From NCBI GenBank assembly GCA_029260765.1, contig JAJDCP010000011.1:124001-188000 (forward strand): 64,000 nt of DNA, written 5' to 3'. Every line of letters begins with the position of its first letter. Positions within the stretch are counted from its first letter, which is position 1. The translations under genes were made by a program, and so were the position numbers. The notes beneath the pieces are model-generated. The model saw nothing but the letters and a program-made list of their open reading frames with translations, was not told the DNA's origin and did not search any database. Origin of the DNA: Planctomycetota bacterium (lineage in GTDB: Bacteria > Planctomycetota > J058 > JAJDCP01). Shown here piece by piece: positions 27,810 through 35,159 of the stretch.

Positions 27810-28337
27810 CTAGAAGCACGGGTCCCCGGGCAGCTCCGATGCCTGCCGGATCCAACTTGTCAGGGGCTCCCCGCCAGGCTGGTCGGCCTCGTGGATGTGG
27901 AAGTAGCGCGTTTCCCCGACCTTGGACTTCCCCGGGGGCACGGGCTGCAGCGACGCGCCGCGGAAGAAGGTCAGCTTGACGTACTTCGTGAAGCAGTGGT
28001 ACGCCAGGAACCAGCCCTGGCCCTCGATGCCGTAGAAGGGCGTGTTCCACCGCACCGCCTTGCGCACGGCGGGCACGGTGGCCACGATGAGCGCGTCGAG
28101 GCGGCGCCCGACATCGTGCTTCCAGCCTGGCATGGCAGCGATGTAGGCCTGCACGGGGGCGTCTCCGTCGGCCTTTGCGATCTGAGGGTTGCCTCCTGAG
28201 AGGAGTTTCGGCGGCGCGGTCTTGCGGGGTTGGGCCGCCCTCGCTGCGACCTGCTTGGCCGTGGCCTTCTTTGCGGCCTTCGGCGGCTGCTTGGCAGCTT
28301 TCTTCTTCGCTACGTTCTTCGTTGGCTTGCCGGCCAT
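27810..28337 (-). CDS. DUF1801-domain protein with Lys/Ala-rich histone-like N-terminal tail
   Basis: The 175-residue product begins with about 50 residues dominated by Lys, Ala and Pro (KKKAAKQPPKAAKKATAKQ), like a histone H1 tail, and could bind nucleic acid. From about residue 65 it carries a DUF1801/YdhG-like domain: PVQAYIAAMPGWKHDVGRRLDALIVATVPAVRKAVRWNTPFYG, then WFLAYHCFTKYVKLTFFRGASL and HEADQPGGEPLTSWIRQA. DUF1801 function is not established. ATG 28337 follows AGGAG. It is convergent with the hydrolase gene and divergent from the toxin-antitoxin pair. Confidence 0.85.
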   Translation of the reverse strand: MAGKPTKNVAKKKAAKQPPKAAKKATAKQVAARAAQPRKTAPPKLLSGGNPQIAKADGDAPVQAYIAAMPGWKHDVGRRLDALIVATVPAVRKAVRWNTPFYGIEGQGWFLAYHCFTKYVKLTFFRGASLQPVPPGKSKVGETRYFHIHEADQPGGEPLTSWIRQASELPGDPCF

Positions 28338-28453
28338 TGTGTTCACTCCTGGCAACGCGGCGCGAGAAGGCTCGAGGTGCGGTGCCACCTTTTCAAGCCG
28401 CTGTTCTGGACGATGGGCGACAGGAAAACAAGGGCATTGTGCAGGGCCGATCG

Positions 28454-28497
28454 TTGCACCTGCCAGGCCCCCACGATAGACTAACCTAGACCTAGTC
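28454..28497 (+). promoter_or_regulatory. possible promoter with overlapping palindrome for the toxin-antitoxin pair
   Basis: TTGCAC and TAGACT are 17 bp apart, a weak promoter match. The -10 overlaps a small inverted repeat, GACTA-9 bp-TAGTC at 28479-28497, which lies just upstream of the antitoxin start and would suit autoregulation by the Phd-type protein. Weak evidence. Confidence 0.3.
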
Positions 28498-28515
28498 CAC
28501 CAGGGGGCGATGGGC

Positions 28516-28755
28516 ATGACCCAGGTCAATATCCACGACGCCAAGACACGATTCTCCAAGCTCGTTGCACGCGCAGCCGAGGGCGAAGAGATCATCATCG
28601 CTCGTGCTGGGCGCCCTGTATGCAGGCTTGTTCCTCTGCGTGCGAAGAGCGCCCCACGGGTACCAGGTCTGTTTGCGGGCCAGCCCTATTCGATGGCTGA
28701 GGATTTTGACGATCTGCCTGAAGACATGCTCGAAGCGTTCGGGGCGCGCCCGTGA
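28516..28755 (+). CDS. Phd/YefM-type antitoxin
   Basis: The 79-residue antitoxin shows the Phd fold signature: MTQVNIHDAKTRFSKLVARAAEGEEIIIARAGRPVCRLVPL, followed by an acidic C-terminal tail (AEDFDDLPEDMLEAFGARP) that should wrap the toxin. The N-terminal half binds DNA and represses its own operon in related systems. ATG 28516 is preferred over ATG 28510 because the GGGGG ribosome site (28503-28507) is too close to the latter. The stop overlaps the toxin start (GTGA). Confidence 0.9.
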   Translation: MTQVNIHDAKTRFSKLVARAAEGEEIIIARAGRPVCRLVPLRAKSAPRVPGLFAGQPYSMAEDFDDLPEDMLEAFGARP

Positions 28756-29141
28756 AGTTGCTTCTCGACACCCACGTCTTGATCTGGCTGTTGCTCGAGC
28801 CGGCCAAAGTCGCTGGGCCAGCTCTGCGCGCATTCTGTGATCCGGAAAACGTCGTCCTCGTCAGCGCGGCCACGGCATGGGAGATAGCGATCAAGGAGTC
28901 GATCGGCAAGCTCAGCCTCCCTGCTCCCTCCCGCACGTGGCTCCCATCAGCATGCACGAAGGCGGGACTCGACTGGCTGAGCATAACGGCAGCCCATGCC
29001 CTGGCGGTCTCCACGCTACCATGGCACCATCGAGATCCCTTCGACCGAATGCTGGTGGCCCAATCGCTTGCTGAGGGGTGCACGCTCATCAGCAAGGATG
29101 GAACGCTCAAATCCTACGGGGTTTCTCTTCTCTGGACGTGA
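28752..29141 (+). CDS. VapC-like PIN-domain toxin
   Basis: The 129-residue PIN-domain ribonuclease has the acidic metal-binding residues in place: D6 (LLLDTHVLIWLL), E44 (AATAWEIAIKESIGKL), and D95/D98 (HHRDPFDRMLVAQ), followed by the typical ending GCTLISKDGTLKSYGV. It belongs to the YhcV/VapC subgroup paired with Phd-type antitoxins and would cleave RNA, usually tRNA, when freed. The GTG start overlaps the antitoxin stop by four bases, so the two are translationally coupled. Confidence 0.92.
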   Translation: MKLLLDTHVLIWLLLEPAKVAGPALRAFCDPENVVLVSAATAWEIAIKESIGKLSLPAPSRTWLPSACTKAGLDWLSITAAHALAVSTLPWHHRDPFDRMLVAQSLAEGCTLISKDGTLKSYGVSLLWT

Positions 29142-29809
29142 ACGCCACATCCGCCTTCGCACCTTGGTGTGGCTGCGCGCCACCGTAAGCGACGACCCAT
29201 TTTTCAACGACTGGCGCGAGAAATTGCGAATCTCCAAGCCTACTCCAACAGCGCCTACGGTCCGCTGAGCTTCGAAGGCGCGCAGCGCTCGGTCCCCACG
29301 GTCGCGCTCTGGTGTCGCTGCTCGGAACCTGCTCTGAGCCTATGCTGGTTGGGGCAACTGCGGGGGCCAGAGCTCGCCAGGGTCGCCGACTCGGGATCCG
29401 GAGAGCCTGACATAGGCAAGTCTGCAATGCGACTTGCTCGGAGCGAAAAGACCAGCAAGAGATCGGGCTCGATTTGCAACCGTTGGCTGCGGGAGCTATG
29501 GGGCACTTTCCCAGGCATTGAAGACAAGAAGATGCTCTGAGGAAGCCAGGAAGCCAGGAAGCCATGAAAGCAGCAGAAGAGCCGCAGGACCTCCCGCGCC
29601 GCAGGCGCCTCCTGGGTTCCTGATAGATTTTCCGGCTCGAGAACGTACTTGGCCCAGGGCCCACGGGAGCGCGTCGAGGCCCCTGGCTGGGGTGCATGCG
29701 ATGGCACGAGTGCACAGGCCGAGCGACATGGCCTGGATCCTCATCTCCACAGAGTGCGCGACGATTCCAGCTGGATGAGTGAAGGCGGGTGAGCACCGTC
29801 CGCAAACGC
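29142..29809. other. gap without a recognisable gene
   Basis: Open frames on both strands here have no family resemblance, start site or codon pattern that I can support. A short tandem repeat (AGGAAGCC repeated three times, about 29540-29565) is the only structure seen. The stretch may hold degraded sequence. Confidence 0.5.
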
Positions 29810-30607
29810 CTACCGCGCCCGCACAAACTCTGCGTGCTGCTCCAGCCAGTCCGCCAGCGCCGCGCCCAGGTCGGTGCCCGTCTGAACGGCCCGCTCACGG
29901 CCCTTGCGGAATTCGAGCCCGATCTCCAGCTGCACAGCCTGGATCCCGTCGTCCGCGGTGCTGCCATAAGTCGCGACCGTGTACCCGCCACCATACGGGC
30001 GCTCCGCGTCTTCCCAGCTGTTCGGGAAGGTCGAATAGCCGCGGGCCCGTAGACCCGTCATCAACCCCTGCTCGCCTTCGAGGCGGTCCTCGCCGACCAG
30101 CAGCCCCGCAGCGGTCGCGCCGCCGCGGGTGCCGCGCCAGATCACATCCGGCCGGCTCTTCTGGCCATGGATGTCGATCAACAGCGCCTGCTGCCAGCCG
30201 GCACGCAGCGCGTCCACTGCCTCGCGCAGCTCTGCGTGGTAGGTCTCATACGGCAGCCGCGCCCCTTCGTGCTCGAAGGCACGCTCCGCCGGGCGGTTGG
30301 CATCGCAGTACTTGCGGTTGAACTGCGCCAGCACGAAGAAGGGCCGCGCACCGGTGCGGCGCTCGAGCTCGGCCACGGCAGCCTCGAGGATCAGATGGGT
30401 GTTGGTGTCCCACAAGGGGTTGAACTGCGCAACGCCCTCCCCCCGCCGCTTCGGCACCTCGGGAATCACCAGCTCAGGGGAACCTCCATGCGGAGCACAG
30501 AGCACGATGGGCAGGCTGCCCTCGCCAGCACGCACCTGCCCGCCCTCGTCCGCCAGCACGCACGAGACCAGCAACAGAGCCAGACTCCCAACCAAGGCAT
30601 GCTTCAC
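29810..30607 (-). CDS. N-formylglutamate-amidohydrolase-like exported protein
   Basis: The 265-residue protein has an N-terminal signal ending in a lipobox-like LVSC (MKHALVGSLALLLVSCVLA), so it is exported and perhaps lipid-anchored. The mature part resembles the FGase family, zinc-dependent amidohydrolases: VLCAPHGGSPEL, ARPFFVLAQFNRKYCDANRP, AFEHEGARLPYETYHAEL, LLIDIHGQ and VQLEIGLEFR near the end. The PHGG and DIHGQ histidines would be metal ligands. Substrate unknown; an N-acyl amino acid or a peptide fragment is possible. The GTG start overlaps the upstream fumarylacetoacetase-family stop by four bases, so they form a two-gene operon. Confidence 0.78.
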   Translation of the reverse strand: MKHALVGSLALLLVSCVLADEGGQVRAGEGSLPIVLCAPHGGSPELVIPEVPKRRGEGVAQFNPLWDTNTHLILEAAVAELERRTGARPFFVLAQFNRKYCDANRPAERAFEHEGARLPYETYHAELREAVDALRAGWQQALLIDIHGQKSRPDVIWRGTRGGATAAGLLVGEDRLEGEQGLMTGLRARGYSTFPNSWEDAERPYGGGYTVATYGSTADDGIQAVQLEIGLEFRKGRERAVQTGTDLGAALADWLEQHAEFVRAR

Positions 30608-31560
30608 GCCACCACCTCCAAGCGCTGATTGCCGAGATCGAGCAGACCGTCTGGGGTGCGGATCGACGCCTCGATGACGCTGCCATCCTTCAGGAAACGC
30701 CCGTTCTCCGCCTGGATCTCAACGAACTTCTGCCACATCTCCTTTTCGGACAGGAACAGGCTCGCCAGCTTGCGCTTCCAGGCCGCTGGCGCCTGCATCG
30801 CCACTCCGCCAGGCGTGCCGGTCAGGACCAGGTCACCGGGGCGCAGGTCGAGAACCCGGCTCAGCTCGGAGAGGGTCTCGGCCGGGGGAAACAGCATCTG
30901 CCGCACGCGCGCCTGCTGCCGCAGCCCGCCATCGACGTGCAGCTGCAGTTCGAGCTCGGGCAGCCGTTCGATGTCCCCATCCTCCAGCAAGACCAGGCGC
31001 GGCCCCACCGGACAGAAGCTGCGGAAGCTCTTGCCTTTGAACCACTGGTTCTGGGGCAGCTGGATGTCACGCGCGGAGATGTCGTTGCAGATCACCAGCC
31101 CTGCGACCACTTCGCTCAATTCCTCGGCAGCCAGCTCACGGGGTCGATCGACCGCAGCACCGATCACCAGCCCCAATTCGAGCTCATAGTCGAGCAGCTG
31201 CACGCCCTCGGGGCGCTGCACTGTCCCGACCCCGGGGCAGATGGCCGACGAGGCCTTGCGGAAGAACAGGTTGTAGGTCTTCTCTTCGGGCCGGGTGCCT
31301 GTCTCGACCATATGCTCGGTGTAGTTCTTGCCCTGGCAGATCACCGCACAGGGCGCGGTCACCGGCGCCAGCAACTCGAGATCGGCACGCGGCAGGCCGT
31401 CGCCCCCGGCCTCTAAGAGCGCGCGGGCCTGCTGAGCGCCGCGGGCCAGGAAGTCCGCCAGGTCGTCGAAGGCCTGCACGAACGGCAGCACCTGCTCGTC
31501 CTTCTCGACTCCCCAACGCTCGACCCCTGCCTGCCGGAACCTCAGCACCTGGACTGCCAT
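30604..31560 (-). CDS. Fumarylacetoacetate hydrolase family protein
   Basis: The 318-residue protein has the FAH C-terminal fold: ICQGKNYTEHMVETG, FFRKASSAICPGVGTVQRP, the metal site LDYELELGLVIG (E-x-E), VICNDISARDIQLPQNQWFKGKSFRSFCPVGPRLV with metal Asp and active Lys, and DLVLTGTPGGV. Members hydrolyse or decarboxylate beta-diketo acids such as fumarylpyruvate, oxaloacetate or ureidoglycolate; the exact substrate cannot be read. ATG 31560 follows AGAGGGGC. It is coupled with the exported amidohydrolase-like gene downstream and separated from the 880-residue gene by 67 bp. Confidence 0.92.
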   Translation of the reverse strand: MAVQVLRFRQAGVERWGVEKDEQVLPFVQAFDDLADFLARGAQQARALLEAGGDGLPRADLELLAPVTAPCAVICQGKNYTEHMVETGTRPEEKTYNLFFRKASSAICPGVGTVQRPEGVQLLDYELELGLVIGAAVDRPRELAAEELSEVVAGLVICNDISARDIQLPQNQWFKGKSFRSFCPVGPRLVLLEDGDIERLPELELQLHVDGGLRQQARVRQMLFPPAETLSELSRVLDLRPGDLVLTGTPGGVAMQAPAAWKRKLASLFLSEKEMWQKFVEIQAENGRFLKDGSVIEASIRTPDGLLDLGNQRLEVVA

Positions 31561-31627
31561 GCTTGCCCCTCTGTGGATGGCTGCGGCTATTGTGCCGGTC
31601 CACGGGGAGCAATGCAATCAGACTGCC

Positions 31628-34270
31628 CTAGCAGGCCGGATAGCGGATCACCGTGATCGGCTTGCCGGTCTTGCTGACGACCGCGCACAGCTGGGGATCG
31701 CGCATGACATCGGCGACCTTCTTCTGCTGGCCGTCCACGGTCATCGTGTTCTTCACCAGCCGGATCCCCTGCGCATAGTCGACGAACACCAGGGCGTGGG
31801 GACTCGTGGATCCCTGAATGATCTTGTTCCACAACCACCAGCCGTAGATGGCGACGCGCTTCTTGGGGGCGGGCCGGCCGTGCCAGTTTTTCGCCGAGAG
31901 CAGATCCTGGGCGAGCACGACGTTCTTCTTGTGGCCGGCCATCAACTGCCCCAGGGCCGCGCCCTTGCGCCCCTTCTCGCACTTGTCGTTGTGGTTCTTC
32001 AGCCACTCGGTGCTGCTCATCTTGGCGCCCGGCTTGAGGTTGGACGCCACGATCTTCACCTTCGCCTGGGCGTAGATGGCATCGACCATCTTCATCGTCG
32101 GCAGGATGCAGTTCCAGGCATCTGCCACGCGCTGGGCGGTCATCGCCGCCATCGGCATGCGCACAAAGTCTGCGTCGCTGCCGATCGACAGGAAGTCTGG
32201 TGTCACCCAGATGGTCCCCTTGTGCCCTCCGCCCTCAAGCTGTACGGCTTGCCAGTTCTTGAGGAAGGGCGGGAAATGCCCGGCGAGCAGCGCATCTTCG
32301 ATCGGCTTCTCGCGCTTGTCGAAGCGGGTATCCCAGTGGGTCTTGACGAACTGCGAGCCCGTCAGGCCCGGCTTGGGAGCGGGCATGCCCGCCCCTGGAG
32401 GCGGCGGAGTCTGATCCGCTGGCGCAGACGGCGGGCCTGGTGCCGCCGGAGGCAATGCGGAGGGAGCCGCCGGCTTGGGCACCTTGCCCTGGGCGTCGGC
32501 CAGCGTCGGCACGCCCGGCAGCTGCTCGAGCTTACCGAAACGCAGCTTGGGAACCGGATTGTTGGCATAGGCCCCGCCGTCGGGCTTGGCATCGTCCTTG
32601 ATGTTCTTGCACATCCAGATGGCCACATCGCTCTTCAAGCCTGGCTTCTTCTTGACGTAGCGGGGATCGGTGTCGATGCGCTTCCAGCACAGCGGCGTGG
32701 CCGAGAACAGCGTACGGTCCTTGTTGAAGTTGCCATCGGCGGACAGCTTGTACAGACCCGGCTCATAGACCTGGTTGCCGCGGGTGCGGTCTTTGATCTT
32801 CAGCCGCTCACCCAGCTTCCAGACGGTGACGACGTGGCCGTAATGCAGACCTATGCTGAACTCGGAGAACTGCTTCCAACGATCCTCGGCCAGCCAGTAG
32901 CTCCACGCCTGGCGCTTGCCCTCTTCGACCGGCGTGAAGTAGTGGGCGAAGTCGGCGTTGTAGTGCTTGCCTTTGCCCTCATAGGCCTTGCTCAGGCAAC
33001 GCAGGGTGCTGTTGCCGATCCAGTTGGCCCACTGGTCGTTGATATGCAACCAGTAGCAACAGATCCAAGAGCAGAGGGTGCTGCAGGCAAACCCCTGGGT
33101 CAATGGGTCCATCGCCCGTTTGGGCTGGCAGCGCTTGGACCAGCGGTTGTTGGCGATGCAGAGGTTGTTCTCTTTGTCGTACTTGAGGTTCATCGGCCCA
33201 TAGACACAGCCGCGGCCGTCGAAGGAGAACTTCAGGTAGTCGAGCAGCAGTTGGAATTTCGCCGAGCAGGGATTGGCTGCCGCCGCGCTGTCGAACTGCA
33301 CCTTCGAGCTGGGCACCGCCGGCCCCGAGGGCGCGGGAGCCGTGCCTGGGCTGGCAGGTGGACTGGCGACCGGAGTCGCCGGACCACCACACTTCGGGCA
33401 GTGCTTGACGCTTCCGCCGCCTGAAGGCGCGCTGGTCCCCGCGGGAGCACCGCCGGGGCTCGGGCTGCCCCCGGTCTGCGGCGTGCCCCCGCCGGAGGGA
33501 GTGGCCGTCGGCGTCGGGCTCGGGGGCGCGGGAGTACCCGCCGGAGCCGGGGATCCGCCTGTGGCCTTCGGCATCGGCGCCAGCGGGCGCTTGTCCGCGG
33601 GTCCCTTCCAGCCCATCTTCTCCGCGTAGGCTGCCCGGGGTCGGTACGCCCCCTTGGGCGGCCAGGGGTTGAACGGCTTCGGGGCCGCGCCACTCTGCAG
33701 CGGGTCGGTGCCCTGCGGTGCCAGAGTCCGCCCGGACGCCGGCGCCGCGCTCGGCATCGGCAGGCCCTTGACGCGCTTGAGGCACGACTCGAGGGTCTTG
33801 GCGTACTTGTCCGGCGGGGCCGTGAAGTAGCCTTGCTTGTGCAGCGCCTTGGCGTAGGCGATCACGCTGCCCTGCTCGAGGATCGGGACACACTTCGAGT
33901 AGCGCTTGCTCTTCAGCTTCAGGGCCAGATAGTTGTCGATGCCTTCTTGCAGGGTGGGAAAGGCGCGGAAACGGTTGAGCTTCCCCGGCGTGAAGTCGAA
34001 CCACACCGCCTTGCCCTTGAAGATCTCATTGCCCTGGTAGTAGGTCACGCCCCCCGACCAGGACCCGCCGCACTTCACGTTGCCGAGGTTGTGGCAGTAC
34101 ATCTCCTTGCCCCAGCCGGTCTCGAGTCCGCAATGGGCGAGCAGAATATGCAGCGCTGGCAGCGGGGGCGTGGTGCCCTTGTGCTTCTTCCAGGCAGCAT
34201 GAAAGCCCTGGAGCATGACTCCCAGGGACGGCCAGGGTGTGATCTCAGCGGGAAAGTAGGGGTTCGCCAT
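31628..34270 (-). CDS. 880-residue multidomain protein with N-terminal lysozyme/glucosaminidase-like domain (candidate effector)
   Basis: Residues 1-165 resemble a lysozyme-superfamily glucosaminidase: LPALHILLAHCGLETGWGKE (candidate catalytic E50), HNLGNVKCGG, YQGNEIF, FRAFPTLQEGIDNYLALKLKS. A Pro/Gly/Ala-rich linker (about 175-345) follows, broken by CPKCGGPATP. Residues about 345-620 form a Cys-rich domain with TLCSWICCYWLHI and HYGHVVTVWKLG (H479), perhaps a papain-like fold. Another Pro-rich linker leads to a C-terminal domain (about 660-880) with WVTPDFLSIGSDADFVRMPMAAMTAQRVADAWNCILPTMKMVDAIYAQA and RVAIYGWWLWN, a pattern I have seen in uncharacterised proteins. There is no signal peptide. 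It is divergent from the LysM-phospholipase locus across 265 bp. Peptidoglycan as target is inference. Confidence 0.7.
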   Translation of the reverse strand: MANPYFPAEITPWPSLGVMLQGFHAAWKKHKGTTPPLPALHILLAHCGLETGWGKEMYCHNLGNVKCGGSWSGGVTYYQGNEIFKGKAVWFDFTPGKLNRFRAFPTLQEGIDNYLALKLKSKRYSKCVPILEQGSVIAYAKALHKQGYFTAPPDKYAKTLESCLKRVKGLPMPSAAPASGRTLAPQGTDPLQSGAAPKPFNPWPPKGAYRPRAAYAEKMGWKGPADKRPLAPMPKATGGSPAPAGTPAPPSPTPTATPSGGGTPQTGGSPSPGGAPAGTSAPSGGGSVKHCPKCGGPATPVASPPASPGTAPAPSGPAVPSSKVQFDSAAAANPCSAKFQLLLDYLKFSFDGRGCVYGPMNLKYDKENNLCIANNRWSKRCQPKRAMDPLTQGFACSTLCSWICCYWLHINDQWANWIGNSTLRCLSKAYEGKGKHYNADFAHYFTPVEEGKRQAWSYWLAEDRWKQFSEFSIGLHYGHVVTVWKLGERLKIKDRTRGNQVYEPGLYKLSADGNFNKDRTLFSATPLCWKRIDTDPRYVKKKPGLKSDVAIWMCKNIKDDAKPDGGAYANNPVPKLRFGKLEQLPGVPTLADAQGKVPKPAAPSALPPAAPGPPSAPADQTPPPPGAGMPAPKPGLTGSQFVKTHWDTRFDKREKPIEDALLAGHFPPFLKNWQAVQLEGGGHKGTIWVTPDFLSIGSDADFVRMPMAAMTAQRVADAWNCILPTMKMVDAIYAQAKVKIVASNLKPGAKMSSTEWLKNHNDKCEKGRKGAALGQLMAGHKKNVVLAQDLLSAKNWHGRPAPKKRVAIYGWWLWNKIIQGSTSPHALVFVDYAQGIRLVKNTMTVDGQQKKVADVMRDPQLCAVVSKTGKPITVIRYPAC

Positions 34271-34535
34271 ACTGTGCGGCCGCGCGGCCTCCTCCGGCTT
34301 GACAACTCAATTCTAATCAACGCCCGGGCAAAGATCAGCCACCATACAGACTTCGGGGCAGCTCTTTCCTGTCGAGCGCCATCAGGTTCGGAAGGGGTAC
34401 AGCTTTTTTTCGACAACCCTGGAGGACAGCACGGGAACTGCGCGATTCCACTCACACGCTCTTTACACTATGATTTAATGGAATGACACACATAGGCGCC
34501 GTGGCTGTCTGCCCGGCACCCGGGAGGCTGCCAGC

Positions 34536-35153
34536 ATGGCGGATCCGTCCTCGAACATCGAGATCACTTCCGGCTCGCCCACCGGGCGCATCAGGCTGCA
34601 CACAGGGCGCAGCACCAAGATCACCTTCAAGATCCCACGCTTCTACTACCAAGAAAAAGACGGGTCGGGCATCGAGACCATCGACGAAGGCCAGCTGCAT
34701 CTCGTCGACCCTTTGGGGGCAGTGAAGTCCTTCCCGATGCAGCCCGGGGGCCGCTGCCCCACGGCCGAACCCGTCCTGCAATGGGGCACAGGCTACAAGC
34801 TGTTCATCACAGATGAGCCCTGCAACCAGCAAGAGATGCAGTACCTGCAAGCGGCTTGCCGCGAGGTGCCCATCGCGACCAAAGTGTGCATCCCTGCGCC
34901 CGAATGTTTCGAATACCACTGGGAGATTGATGCCTCCGACCCGGAGGCGCGTGACGACGTGCTCACGCTCGAAGCCTGTGATGGTTCCTACCTGGTGCGC
35001 GAGCCCTTCGATGCCACGCGCCACAAAAAGGGCAGCTCCGTCTGTTATCGGTTCTACGGAGTCAAGCCTGGGGTGCTCTACAACCTGACCTGGGATACCG
35101 GTGAAGAGAAGCTCAAGATCTTTGAGAAGCAAGCGCTCGAGTTGGGAGATTAG
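34536..35153 (+). CDS. 205-residue hypothetical protein upstream of the LysM-phospholipase D
   Basis: The product starts MADPSSNIEITSGSPTGRIRL after a GGGAGG site and has no signal peptide or membrane helix. It contains eight or so cysteines (GRCPTAEP, DEPCNQQEM, AACREVP, KVCIPAPECF, LEACDG, SSVCYRFYG) and a beta-sheet-like pattern; the end (VKPGVLYNLTWDTGEEKLKIFE) looks like a carbohydrate- or Ig-like edge strand. No family recognised. The stop lies 6 bp before the LysM-phospholipase gene, so they are one transcript. By analogy with effector operons it may be an adaptor, chaperone or immunity factor; the sequence does not decide. A possible -10 (TTTAAT, 34474-34479) with CTCACA 17 bp upstream lies before it. 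Confidence 0.65.
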   Translation: MADPSSNIEITSGSPTGRIRLHTGRSTKITFKIPRFYYQEKDGSGIETIDEGQLHLVDPLGAVKSFPMQPGGRCPTAEPVLQWGTGYKLFITDEPCNQQEMQYLQAACREVPIATKVCIPAPECFEYHWEIDASDPEARDDVLTLEACDGSYLVREPFDATRHKKGSSVCYRFYGVKPGVLYNLTWDTGEEKLKIFEKQALELGD

Positions 35154-35159
35154 GCCACC

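Noticed and set aside
29169..29540. possible 123-residue gene in the gap after the toxin gene
   Set aside because: No ribosome site, no family resemblance and a composition typical of out-of-frame GC-rich sequence.
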